Source: Primulina eburnea
Taxonomy: Eukaryota > Streptophyta > Magnoliopsida > Lamiales > Gesneriaceae
DNA length: 64,000 nt
Assembly (NCBI RefSeq): GCF_022965805.1
Contig: NC_133117.1
Location: 7,588,183 to 7,652,182, forward strand
Reading direction: 5' to 3'
Shown here: positions 44,433-55,518 of the stretch, one piece after another
How positions within the stretch are numbered: the first letter of the stretch is position 1
Layout: the number at the start of each line of letters is the position of its first letter
Notes under the pieces: generated by a model
The model's database searches: none
Seen by the model: the letters and a program-made list of their open reading frames with translations, nothing else
What the model was told of the DNA's origin: nothing
Made by a program: the position numbers and the translations under genes

Positions 44433-45549
44433 TGTTAGACTTAATTTTGTTGTGGAGATGCTAGTAAAAACCAGTAGATGTTGGCTTAAGTACAAAACCA
44501 GTAGATGTAAATAAGCAGAAAACCAGAAGCACTTGTACCGCGCTAAAACCAGTAGCAGCACTTATCAAGTACTTCTTAATCTACTTAACAAGTAACTTCT
44601 TAGCTAAAACCAGAACTAGAAGGAATACAAAACTCGAAATAAACACTAGCAGAATTTGTGAATCTCAAGTCTTTAAATATTACCGTTGATCTATTAACGT
44701 GATACTAGCATTTATTGCTTCATTAAATTCCATTAAATGTTGTACGAGAACATTTAAGACGGCTTACCATTTTTCGTATGAACTGAGACTGATTGCTTTA
44801 ATGTATTCTGCAGGGTCCATTTTCAGCAATAAAGCTGAACCACTGAAAAGTCAAAAGAGCCGTTCAGTTTTTAGAACGTTGGAGAAAGCCTATATATAGA
44901 GACGAAGGACTTTTCAAGAAACAAGAAGTGAAGGAATCTCAATCAGAAAAATATCATTCGAGCATCGCTAGAACTTTCAGTTATCTTAAAAGCTCAACAC
45001 TGAAAAAGCAGCACACGCTTCATTTCATACTTTTGATCATTCGAGATCATATTGTGCTAGCTGTTTTCGTTATCTCTTCTTAAGCTATTCACTTCACTGT
45101 ATCTTTAATAGAAGAATTTTTAACTGGAAAATAGTCATTTCCAGAACTTAAGATCATTCAAGTAGTTGAGTTGTAAAACTAAGAGTTTCAGTAGGCGAAG
45201 GGTAAGTCCTGTTCAAGTGGGTGTGTACAACTGTTGTACTGTATTCACCAAAGTCTTTTAGTGATACCTTCTGGAAACAGAAGAAGAGGAGACGTAGAAG
45301 ATTCATCTTCGAACTTCCAGAAACAAACCCTGTGCCATCTGCTGCTTTTCTGTTTTACTATTTTTCACCCACTAACCAACAGATCGTTTCCGCACATTAT
45401 CTTGTGATCTGCTAGTCTTTAAATTTGAACAAAGAATCGCTAGCATCTCTAACAGGATTCTAGCACAACATTCTGAAAAAACGATTAATTTTGCCGTTGA
45501 GTTCATTCACCCCCCCCCCCCCCTTCTAAACTCAACCCGATCCTCAACA
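44433..45549 (+). repeat. Element A 3' LTR
   Basis: A 1117-bp LTR. It keeps the target of E uninterrupted (GCAGCACTTATCAAG at 44556-44570) and has TATATATA at 44891-44898. A run of about 14 C lies at 45510-45523, absent from the 5' LTR. Ends TCCTCAACA. Confidence 0.9.
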
Positions 45550-46190
45550 GAGTTTTACGGAAAAGTGGAAGCAATCAAATCGCACGATTCTGATGATTAT
45601 AACACATATCATTCCACATACTATAAGGAGTGTAACTTTTGAAGAAAAAGATGCCAAAAAGTTCCTTGCTCATATAGCAGACTGTTTCACGGCAAATGAA
45701 AAGGTCGAGACAAATACTATTATGACTAAACTTGTCTCAGTGCGGCAGAAAGAGAAATATAACATAAGGGATTACATAATGAAAATTTAAAATTTGTGAT
45801 TCGAATAAAAGTATTTAGGTTGGATTTGTCGGAAGACATGCTCGTACATTTATTCTTGATATCTCTTCTTGCATAACTTAATAAATTAAAGAATGAATTA
45901 TAATACCCAGACGAAAAATTGAACTTCGAATGAGCTTATTGCAATGTCTGTTCGAGAGGAGGGGAGATTGAAACAACACGTGATTGAAAGTTCTCATTCG
46001 ACATCAAATTATCAAGGCAATTGCATCAATAAGAAAAGAAAACGGATTAATTAGGAAAAAAATTCTGGGACTTCACAGCATATGGAGCAACATAAATAAG
46101 ATAAAGTGATCAATTATTTCTTTTGCAAAAGGACTGACGGGCATGTAAAGAAGGATTTTCCCAAAAACGCCAATTGACGTGCAAAGAAAA
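45550..46190 (+). pseudogene. Gag remnant of old copia G
   Basis: KWKQSNRTILMII, then EKDAKKFLAHIADCFTANEK and KEKYNIRDYIMKI, the typical plant Ty1/copia gag pattern, end at a stop at 45788-45790. A degraded zinc knuckle lies at 46107-46165 (FFCKRTDGHVKKDF), in which the first and last Cys are missing. Frames are broken between these parts. A appears to be inserted just upstream of this segment. Confidence 0.7.
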
Positions 46191-46859
46191 GGTTGCTTAA
46201 GGAGCTGGTTGCTAAATGATGGTGAAAGATATTTCTTATGGAAAATGATGGTAAGACTGTTGGAGTTTTAAAAACTTTATTTAAGAACTGTTATTTTTAT
46301 TTCCTAGTATTTGAATTTGGAAAATACTTTTGTTACACCGTATTTTAGACAAAATTTGAATTTAGTTTCATGTTTAGACAAATCAAGTTTTTCCTTTATC
46401 CATGTGGTAATGAAACTTTTCAATTTTTCGAAATTCAATTATGATTTGTATGGTTCTTTGACTGATAAGCTTGATTAATAGAACATCAATATTTTAAATG
46501 ACATTGATAGTATGCATGTATGTAAATATGAAATTAAATGCGAATTATTTTAGTATGTCCACTTTAGTGGGAGTGAGTAAAATGGAAAGTCGACATTGAG
46601 AAGCTTAACTTGATGTTTATGTTCATCAATGTGGTAATATAAATTTTGATTAGGTGGTAATCACATTATGATTTATAGAGAACATCGTTTGAATATTGTG
46701 TTCATCATTGGAATATTGGGCAGATTTTTAAAAAACTCGATATTGGATCATTACCGGGTTATACGATATATAAAATGAACTACTAATTTTATTATCATAA
46801 ATCAAAGATCTGACATTTGGAAATAATTAGATATTTGGACTCCGAATAAGTTGCAAAGT
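46191..46859 (+). pseudogene. Decayed protease and pre-integrase region of G
   Basis: No continuous frame. Pieces such as VTPYFRQNLN..VSCLDKSSFSF (46330-46400, frame-shifted) resemble the region after the copia protease. The reverse transcriptase and most of integrase are missing, apparently by a large deletion. Confidence 0.45.
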
Positions 46860-47100
46860 TCTATCATCGACAATGAACATTTGTCTAAGAAACTATTGAT
46901 GATCAATTATGATAATAAAGCCGCTATATTATATTTAAAGAACAACTGAAACTTGTCAAAATTAAAATATATTGGCATAAAATTTCTAATTGGGAGGAAA
47001 TAATTCAGAGTGTTTGTGTGTCTATTGAACATATTATTGCAAACTCTGTAATTGTGGATGCGTTTGTCATGGTTGGCTACCCAAGATTTTTATGTGCATG
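46860..47100 (+). pseudogene. RNase H remnant of G
   Basis: INYDNKAAILYLKNN, LKYIGIKFLI and VCVSIEHIIANSVIVDAF match the C-terminal part of copia RNase H, with frame breaks. Confidence 0.6.
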
Positions 47101-47525
47101 TGGCATACCTTGGTGTTGTTCATATAGTATATATGCATGTACAATGGGAGTTTATATTTGGCTTGAGCATTGATTCATTTGAAATGATCATTTAAGTTTC
47201 TGTACAGACTAAAGTTTATTTAAATTACACTGAAATAAAGTGATGACTTTTATTGAGATTTATTATTTGGTTGAAATTTTGTTATTGGACTCTTTGAGTC
47301 AGTAGAAGGACTAGTTGGAAATGCATGTTTTATTCTTGGATCATATTTATATATTTACATGCTACACAGCCATACTTGATCTATGTCATTGATTATATTG
47401 ATATTGTGATCATTGATGAGTCTAGTGATTTTAAATGTAGAGATGACCGCTTTGATTAAATATTGGTATAATTGATAGATCATATTTTTAAGGAATATTT
47501 TGGTTTACATATCAAGAGCTCAATC
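47101..47525. other. Non-coding 3' region of G
   Basis: AT-rich region between RNase H remnant and 3' LTR of G. No frame or repeat recognised. Target caatc (47521-47525) of the foldback at its end. Confidence 0.5.
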
Positions 47526-47876
47526 TGTAACGACCCATTACAGGCCCAGTGGACCGCCCATACGGCCCACTGCCCCAATCGACCCAAGGCTATCCCGATC
47601 TTGTGACTTGGCCCGTAGGCCCAGTGGGCTTGCCCACCCTGTGGTGTCACTCACGGGCTTTCCATAGGCGTCGTATGGGTTACTCATAGAACTCTTAAGC
47701 CCATGAACTTAAGTTTGTGCCTCCCCAGGATCGCCTATGGAAAGCCCGTGAGTGACACCACAGGGTGGGCAAGCCCACTTGGCCTACGGGCCAAGTCACA
47801 AGATCGGGATAGCCTTGGGTCGATTGGGGCAGTGGGCCGTATGGGCGGTCCACTGGGCCTGTAATGGGTCGTTACA
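47526..47876. mobile_element. 351-bp foldback element with LTR-type ends
   Basis: Two 145-base arms (47526-47670, 47732-47876) are inverted copies with a single mismatch, separated by a 61-base loop. Ends are TGTAACGACC and GGTCGTTACA. The 5-bp duplication caatc is perfect (47521-47525, 47877-47881). The loop (47680-47731) matches 16490-16542 in solo LTR C (TTACTCATAGAACT and CCTCCCCAGGAT). That places the left arm plus loop as the start of an LTR of that type, with the right arm as its inverted copy. No coding capacity. Confidence 0.85.
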
Positions 47877-47932
47877 CAATCTACTTTTTCATGTATAATA
47901 TATGGATAACTTATGTGACCCAAGTGAGAGAT

Positions 47933-48399
47933 TGTTGGAACTATTTTGTGGGCTTACAAAATTTATTTAATTGTACATAGACAAGCTATATAATAAAAGA
48001 CCTAATAAGATGAATAATTAATAATGAATTTCCAAAGTATTAAATAAATTTGTATGATCCATCTTATGTGTAGAAACCAGAACCAATTAAGTCTTCAATG
48101 ATGTGTCGAAGACTGCTAAAGTTATATAAGATTATGATTTACGAGACACAAAAAATAACACAGAATATATACGGTACACATATTATCGATCTCTCTCCTT
48201 CTCCCTTCTAAGACAAGAATAATGTTGTTGATTCTCTGTTACCTTGGAAGATCCATGACTCCAACGCTAGATCTATCAATGATTTCTGATACGTGTTTAG
48301 TGTCATTTATATTTTCTGATAATTCGACATGAATTCCTGGCGTGTTGGATTTAATCACATGATTTATAGATTTTTTTTATATTAAATCCCCAACCGACA
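47933..48399 (+). repeat. 3' LTR of copia G
   Basis: Begins TGTTGGAACTATTTTG directly after CAAGTGAGAGAT (polypurine tract). Homologous to 63771-64000 at roughly 75-80%. The end at GACA (48399) is a guess from the expected CA terminus. Confidence 0.65.
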
Positions 48400-48499
48400 T
48401 TACATTAAAAAAATCAATTTATTTCTTAATTTTTTTTTCTATCTTTCGTTTAATTTATTAGTTTTTAATTTAATTTTTTCATTGAAATAATTTATTTAA
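48400..48499. other. AT-rich junction
   Basis: T-rich sequence between the G LTR and the truncated 3' end of J. Nothing recognised. The J RNase H and 3' LTR are missing here. Confidence 0.4.
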
Positions 48500-48854
48500 A
48501 GATAAATAATCGAAAGGTACTAATAAATTTAGCTCAACAATATACGGAACCATTTGATGTTGGTGGAGAGAGCTTAAATTATTTGTCTAAATTTCAAATT
48601 GATCACTACAAATATTGCACATTCTCTTTGTTCACTTTGCAAACCCAGACAATACTTTGTTTTTCCAAGGTCCTTTATTTCAAATTATTTCTTCAAGTAC
48701 GACACAACTTATTGAATTTCCTTATTCGTTCAAATTATGTTTAAATCATCAACATATACAACAATAATTATGCACCCGGATGTTTTTTTCTTAATGAAAA
48801 CGCAAGGACATGTTGAATTGTTTACATATCCCTTTTTCATTAAGTGTTCACTTA
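48500..48854 (-). pseudogene. Reverse transcriptase of J, C-terminal part
   Basis: On the minus strand: MKKGYVNNSTCPCVFIKKK, then the active site IIVVYVDDLNII near 48745, then DLGKTKYCLGLQ. Stops interrupt it. Continues upstream at 57363 across element H. Confidence 0.7.
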
Positions 48855-50671
48855 TGTGGGGACCCGGACGCTAATCAAGTTCTTAATCATAATTGGGACT
48901 AATTAATCAATTAAAAACAGGGTCTAAATTTTTTTTTTAAAGGCGGAACGTAGTGAAATCAAACTCATATACATATCCGTATAAAATACAATACGAGTCC
49001 TGTACTGCATGCATTCAAAATAAACTAAGGTTTAACAACTACTGTCAAGTGTTCAACCCTATCTCTAATCCAAGTCCGGAGCCTCCACTCTAATCACGAT
49101 CTCTCCTCATCTCCTGGACCCTGATCATGTCCCACCTGTTGTCAAGTACACATACAGACAAGACAACAGCCGGATATACCGGTGAGAATATAATCCCAGT
49201 ATAAATCAATGAAACATGCAATCATATAAAACAATATAAAACATGTAATCAGGTAACAGATATATATATCAAAATCTGAAACATAATCAATATCAATCTG
49301 TCGACATAACTCATAATTCAGACTAGACTCAATCCTAGTCTAGGGATCCCGGTTGCCACATGTGGTATTCCTATATCGAATTCCGTAATAGAAGGAACCG
49401 TATTCCTATTACTCGATATAACCAATATCCTGGTATTCCTATATCAATTCCGTAATAGACGAATTCCCATTTCCTATTACTCGATATAACCAAACATCCG
49501 GTGTCCTGACCTATCCGTCATGGACTGCAGTTCTATCTTTAATAACCTATCTTGAGACATCGTGCAATGTGCCGTGGCGATACCACCACTATCCGGCACT
49601 TCTGTCACAAGATAAATCGTCTACTACCTGTCATCTAAAATCAAGAGAACAAGTATATCATCAATTCAATGCAAATATCAATGCAATAAAGTAAAGTATG
49701 TGATTTAGGGAAACTCAAGTCTAATCCGACTCAAGTCGATCTCCCAATACCACATTGACTTATACCTTTCTTTCGTCGGTTTCTGGCTCAGTCGAAGTCC
49801 TGAACTCAGAGTCTATCTGGCAATGACAATATCAATAATCTCATGTCAATATACCTTTCAAATCAATAACAATATGATCAATCTTGATTTAATTCAAAAT
49901 CAACGGCATAACGGTACAATTTCAATATCCCCGTCAATACCAATTCAACGGATAATAGTTACAATCCATAACTCATATCTGATACCATCTGTAATCCAAT
50001 CACAATTCAGATCTGGCTGGTATAAATCAATATACCCTAAACATTCATAACAATTCCATAATCAGTCTGTTTCTTAGTCTGACTTCGATTCTATAATGTC
50101 TCATATGTCAAGAACAACATATATGAGTTCCATTCAGTTCTGACAATATCATTATTCTAAAACATGTCAAAACGTAGTAAAACTTACGTCCAGTTGTAGC
50201 CTACGTCGCTAGGAACTCGATACCGAAGTCGGATTCAAAATCTGACGGACGGATTTCTCAGAAAAGGCATAAGGATTTTCTCCTATCTTCTTCAAACCCT
50301 TTTTCAGATTTCTAATGATAAACTCTGAAGGAACGAATGGCTATCATACATATATATACTATGCATGAATTCAACGAGGTGGCACCATTTCCGCACAACA
50401 CGCAGCACCGCGGGTGCGGTCGCTGCTGCACCGCGGGTGCGGTGCTGTTACTTAACGCGGGTGCGGTATTGCTTCGGCAGTCTTCTCCATTTTCCAGTAG
50501 CACCCCCGCGGGTGCGGTTCTTCCTAGGCCGCGGGTGCGGTGTTCCCTCGGCCTCACCTTCACCATTCCATTTCTAATTCTTTTCTCAATGTCCCGATTA
50601 ATCCTTTTGTAATCCTATCAATTATAAATCAATAATTACAGATTACTAGGATTAAATTTCCGGGCATTACA
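48855..50671 (-). repeat. Element H 3' LTR
   Basis: 1817 bp. On the minus strand from TGTAATGCCCGG to GCGTCCGGGTCCCCACA. ACCGCACCCGCGGT array (50407-50541, five units), TATATATA near 50353, GACGTAAGTTTTA near 50186. Confidence 0.93.
50407..50541. repeat. Iterated ACCGCACCCGCGGT motif in H 3' LTR
   Basis: Five units, on the + strand as ACCGCGGGTGCGGT or one-to-two-base variants, in a 135-base span directly upstream (in element orientation) of the TATA run. Confidence 0.88.
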
Positions 50672-50709
50672 TTCCTCCCGCCCTAAGATACGATTTCGTC
50701 CTCGAAATC
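50672..50709 (-). promoter_or_regulatory. Hairpin and polypurine tract of H
   Basis: On the minus strand GATTTCGAGGACGAAATC (50709-50692), 7-bp stem and AGGA loop, then CTTAGGGCGGGAGGAA adjoining the 3' LTR. Confidence 0.82.
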
Positions 50710-50766
50710 ACAAGCAATATATCATATCAGTAAGGAGTATATACAGAAATGTAATAGAACTTTACA

Positions 50767-53700
50767 TCAGTGGAACAATGCTGGAAATTCCTGTCTCATA
50801 TCTGATTCAGTCTCCCAAGTGGCTTCTTCAACACCATGACGAGTCCATTGAACTTTCACAAGGGGAATCATTTTTGTTCTGAGCTGTTTTTCTTTACGAT
50901 CAATAATCCTGATCGGTTTCTCGACATAACTCAATGTCTCATCCAGCTCGGTCTCGTCTGGCTGAATCACGTGAGAATCATCAGGGAGATATTTCCGCAG
51001 CATAGATACATGAAAAACATCATGTATTCCAGATAATGAAGGCGGCAATGCAAGTCGATAGGCACGATCTCCTATCTTTTCGAGAATCACATAAGGACCA
51101 ACATATCGTGGAGATAATTTCCCTTTCTTGCCAAATCTGACAACACCTCTGAAAGGAGAAATCTTCAGGAATACTCGATCTCCAGCCTCAAATACCAACG
51201 GTCGTCGTCTGAGGTTGGCATATTTGGCTTGTCGTTCTTGTGCTGCCTTCATTTTCCTCTGAATCAATTTCACTTTCTCAGTCATATCTCTGATCATATC
51301 ATGTCCAGTCTCAGGAACTTCAGAGATATCATCCCAATAAAGTGGAGATCGACACTTCTTTCCGTACAACGCTTCGAATGGAGCCATCTCAATACTCGTT
51401 TGATAGCTGCTGTTGTACGAAAACTCACACAGAGGCAATGCATCTTGCCAATTAATACTAAAATACAGTACCACAGCTCTCAGCATATCTTCCAATGTCT
51501 GGATAGTCCGCTCTGACTGTCCATCGGTCTGTGGATGATATGCGGTACTCAGATGTAACTTCGTACCTAGAGCCTGCTTTAAACTCTGCCAGAAGTGCGA
51601 AGTGAATCGAGGATCACGATCTGAAACAATCGACTTCGGCACTCCGTGCAATCTAATCATTTCTCGGATATAAACATCGGCCATCTGGTCATACCTGTAG
51701 GTCATTTTGTATGGAATAAAACATTCAGACTTGGTCAATCGATCAATCACGACCCAAATCGCATCACAACCTCTGGAGGATCTCGGTAACTGTGTCACAA
51801 AATCCATGGAAATGTGATCCCATTTCCATTCAGGAATGGACAAACTCTGTAACAATCCTCCTGGTTTCTTCCTCTCAGCTTTCACCTGTTGGCAATTCAG
51901 ACACTTGGAAACAAATTCAGTCACATCAGATTTCATCTGTTTCCACTAATACTGTGTCTTTAAATCATTATACATCTTCCTGCCACCAGGATGAATGCTA
52001 AAACGACTGTTGTGCGCTTCTGACAGTATTCTCTGTCTCAAATCTGAAACATTCGGCACAACAATACGATTATTCACATACAAGACATTGTCACGAACCT
52101 GATATTCCGATTGATGTCCAGTTCTGACCATCGCAATCGAATTCTGTACATTCTGATCAACTTTCTGAGCTGTTTTAATTTTCAAAAGCAGCTCTGGTTC
52201 AGCTTGAACAGCACACAATCTCAGAGGCTGACGATCTGTCTCAAATATTAATCCAGACAAACAACAGTCTTCTATCAAATTCGAGACACCTATCGTCGAT
52301 AAGGATAGTGCACATACCTTTCGACTCAGCGCATCTGCTGCTGCATTGGATTTCCCTGGATAATATTTGATTTCACAATCAAAGTCTTTCAGTAAATCCA
52401 GCCATCTCCGCTGTCTCATATTCAGCTCTGATTGCGAAAACAGATATTTCAAGCTCTTGTGATCAGAATATATTTCAAATTTCTCACCGTAGAGGTAATG
52501 TCGCCATATCTTCAATGCAAAGACTATGGCTGCCAATTCAAGATCATGAATTGGATAACGGGTCTCATGTGGTTTCAATTGTCTCAAGGCATAGGCAATG
52601 ACATGCCCTCGCTGCATCAGTATACATCCCAGTCCTCTATGAGATGCATCACAATAAACCACAAAATCACCAGTACCTGAAGGAATCGGCAACACAGGCG
52701 CACTGGTCAATCTCTTCTTTAACTCAAGAAAACTGGTCTCACATTCCTCAGACCAATTAAACGGAGCATTCTTCTGAGTCAACTGCGTAATTGGTTTGGC
52801 AATACTCGAAAAATCTTGGATAAATCGACGATAATATCCTGCCAAACCCATAAAACTGCGAATCTCGGGTACAGATGTCGGTCTTGGCCAAGAAATCACT
52901 GCCTCAACCTTACTGGGATCAACTGATATACCGTCTCCGGATATAATGTGACCCAAAAACACAACCTGTTTCAGCCAAAACTCGCATTTCGACAATTTAG
53001 CATACAGTTTCTCTGCCCTCAAAATTCTCAACACAGTCCTCAGATGATTAGCATGCTCAATCATATTCTTTGAATAAATCAATATATCATCAATGAATAT
53101 GATAACAAAATCATCCAAGTATTTCTGAAAGACGCGGTTCATCAATCCCATAAATACCGCCGGTGCATTCGTCAAACCAAAAGGCATGACAATAAACTCA
53201 TACTGTCCATACCTCGTTCTGAATGCTGTCTTTGAGATATCAGAGTCCCTGACTCTCAGTTGATGGTATCCAGATCTCAGATCGATCTTGGAATACACGG
53301 ATGAACCTTGCAACTGATCAAACAAATCATCAATACGAGGCAAAGGGTATTTATTCTTTACCGTTGCCTTGTTCAGTTGCCGGTAGTCGATACAAAGTCT
53401 CATCGACCCGTCTTTCTTTCTCACAAACAGTACTGGAGCACCCCAAGGAGATACACTCGGTCTGATATATCCCTTGGCCAGTAAATCCTCCAACTGTTCT
53501 TTCAATTCTTTCAACTCAATCGGTGCCATCCTGTATGGAGCTCTCGAAATCGGAACTGTTCCTGACATTAATTCAATGCTGAAGTCTATCTCTCGAATCG
53601 GAGGCAATCCAGGAATCTCATCTGGAAAGACATCAGCAAACTCACACACCACTGGCAAGTCCGCCAATGATGGGCTCGTTTTCAGTAAGTCAACTGAATA

Positions 53701-55257
53701 TACCAGGAATCCCTCCGCTCCCTTCTGTAATAATCGAGTCATATTCATTGCAGATATCAAAGGAATTCTGGCACGAGAACCCTTACCATAAAATTTCCAC
53801 TCCTCAGCCATTTCAGGTCTGAATCGAACAATCTTGTGGAAACAATCGACTGTAGCCCTGTACTTGGTTAACATATCGATACCGATAATGCAATCAAAAT
53901 CAGATAAACCAAGCACAATACAGTCTAGCTCAATCGTATGTCCATCGTACTGCAGTATACAAGGTTTCACAGATTTCACTGATATCAAACCTGTTCCTAA
54001 CGGGGAAGAAACAGACACTACTGCAGACAATGACTCAATAGGTAACGCATAACTCAATGCAAACCTCTCAGAAATAAAAGTATGCGATGCACCAGTATCA
54101 ATCAATACATATGCAGGATAACCAGAAATAAAGCAGTTACCTGCCACAACATCATCAGGTGCATCCTGTGCCTGCTCCTCGGTCAAAGCAAACAATCGGG
54201 CCTGCTGTCTAGGAGGCTGGCTCGCGGCCTGGCCCCCTCCTGGCCTCTGCTGTGACAGAGTAGACGGTACTGGCTGAAAAGTATGAACAGCAGATGGTCG
54301 TCTACCTGCCTGAGCCACGGATCCCGATGACTCAGCTGCCTGCGATCCCTGGGCACTCCTCTGGGGACACACTCGAGCAAAGTGTCCTTGCTGTCCACAA
54401 ACACGACAGCTGCCAACCACTCCTCGGCACTGATCTGTGGAATGCCTCCCTCCACAAGTACCACAGTACGGTCCTGTATAACTCTGGCCCTGACTAATCT
54501 GTCTAGAGCCACTCGAACTGGACGAACTAGTACCAGATTTCTTGAATTGCTTCCCTCTAGCCTTCAAGAAATCCTTCTTCCCGGTGCTGCTGCTGCCACC
54601 TTCAAATCTAGGAGGTGGTTGTTGTCCCGGTTCTAGAAGCACGAACGAAGCCTCTCTCGGCCTCATCAGGCCTGCCTCGGCTCTCTTTGCTCTGTTCAGG
54701 GCATCGGTGAAATTACTGGGCCTCCCGGTGTTCACCAAAGTAAAAATTTCAGGATTTAGGCCATTTATAAACTGATCAGCAACGGCCTCATCATGTTCAG
54801 CTACGTGGGGAGCAAACCGGAGCAATGTAGAAAACTTAGCCACATAGTCCTCAATGTTTAACTGGCCTTGTTTCAAGTTTGCAAATTCGGCTCCCTTGTC
54901 CTTCCTATAAGATACTGGAAAGAACCGTAGATAAAATTCAGATTTGAACACATTCCAGGTAATGGCCGTACCTCGCTGTTCCAATGCCCTTCTAGTCGTG
55001 ATCCACCAGTGTTTAGCAACGTCATGCAACTGGTGTATTATCAGTTTCACCCTCTTTTCCTCAGTGTACTCCAAAGATTCAAACAGTGATTCAATGTCGT
55101 CCAACCAACTTTCACATTCCACGGAGTTCTCCGTTCCTTTCAAAGTCGGTGGATGAAATGACTGAAACCTTTTCAGCAATTTCTCCATTGCTGTAGGTGT
55201 CACATCCATGGGAGGATTCGAGGTACTCCCTTGTTCTGGCATTCTTCTCGGAGGCAT
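50767..55257 (-). pseudogene. Gag-Pol polyprotein of H with one stop codon
   Basis: Start at ATG 55257 ([16 protein letters not shown]), chosen because upstream in-frame Met lie in non-conserved leader. Gag domain near residues 45-165 ([25 protein letters not shown]). [13 protein letters not shown] and the knuckle [14 protein letters not shown] lie near 54370-54450. Protease [13 protein letters not shown] near 54075-54112. Reverse transcriptase active site [12 protein letters not shown] near 53071-53107. RNase [14 protein letters not shown] near 52640. Integrase HHCC near 52010-51900, with SDRDPRFTSHFW (Asp) near 51610 and PQTDGQSERTIQ (Glu) near 51510. The chromodomain-like tail LVKVQWTRHGVEEATWE ends in TGA near 50767. 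The only visible break is TAG at 51946-51948 in the zinc-binding region, where relatives have Trp. One frame of about 1500 residues, the usual plan for this clade. Confidence 0.93.
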
Positions 55258-55501
55258 ATCTGAAATCAAAAGGATTAGCAATCCCAACCCAAAGTTCCAT
55301 TTCAGTCCTCCTCCGATCATCTTACTGCTGATCCAGAATCGGCTCTGATTCGTTCTCAATAATACATGTTTTCAAATCAAATCAGATAAACAGATAAACA
55401 TGCATTATAAAGCAGTAAATCATGCTAGCAATCAAAAGCAAGGAAAGAAAATCTCATTCTACCCCGCTCACTAGCTCCTATCTCAATCTCAAGGATCTAT
55501 C

Positions 55502-55513
55502 GCTCTGATACCA
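55502..55513 (-). other. Primer-binding site of H
   Basis: TGGTATCAGAGC on the minus strand, five bases from the 5' LTR. Confidence 0.9.
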
Positions 55514-55518
55514 CCTGT

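Larger units (their letters stand above)
142..45549 (+). mobile_element. Element A: Sirevirus-like Ty1/copia LTR retrotransposon, heavily interrupted
   Basis: A is the backbone of the left two thirds of the window. Its order is 5' LTR (142-253 and 11904-12870), initiator-Met primer site, gag, pol in copia order (protease, integrase, reverse transcriptase, RNase H), a post-pol block with an antisense and a sense ORF, polypurine tract and 3' LTR (44433-45549). Sirevirus affinity is inferred from the long gag with a CX2CX4HX4C knuckle, FLGYS/FNNKTL-type integrase C-terminus, an extra ORF after pol, and an AGGGGGAA polypurine-like motif repeated before the 3' end. It is interrupted by E in its 5' LTR, by C (with D) in pol, and by B in the extra ORF. 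The 3' LTR preserves the uninterrupted target of E at 44558-44562. Several stops and frameshifts make it defective. Confidence 0.88.

Noticed and set aside
47526..47876. Ordinary MITE (DNA transposon) call for the foldback
   Set aside because: The 5-bp duplication with TG/CA ends and a loop matching an LTR favour an LTR origin. A DNA-transposon origin is not excluded and is kept as the alternative.
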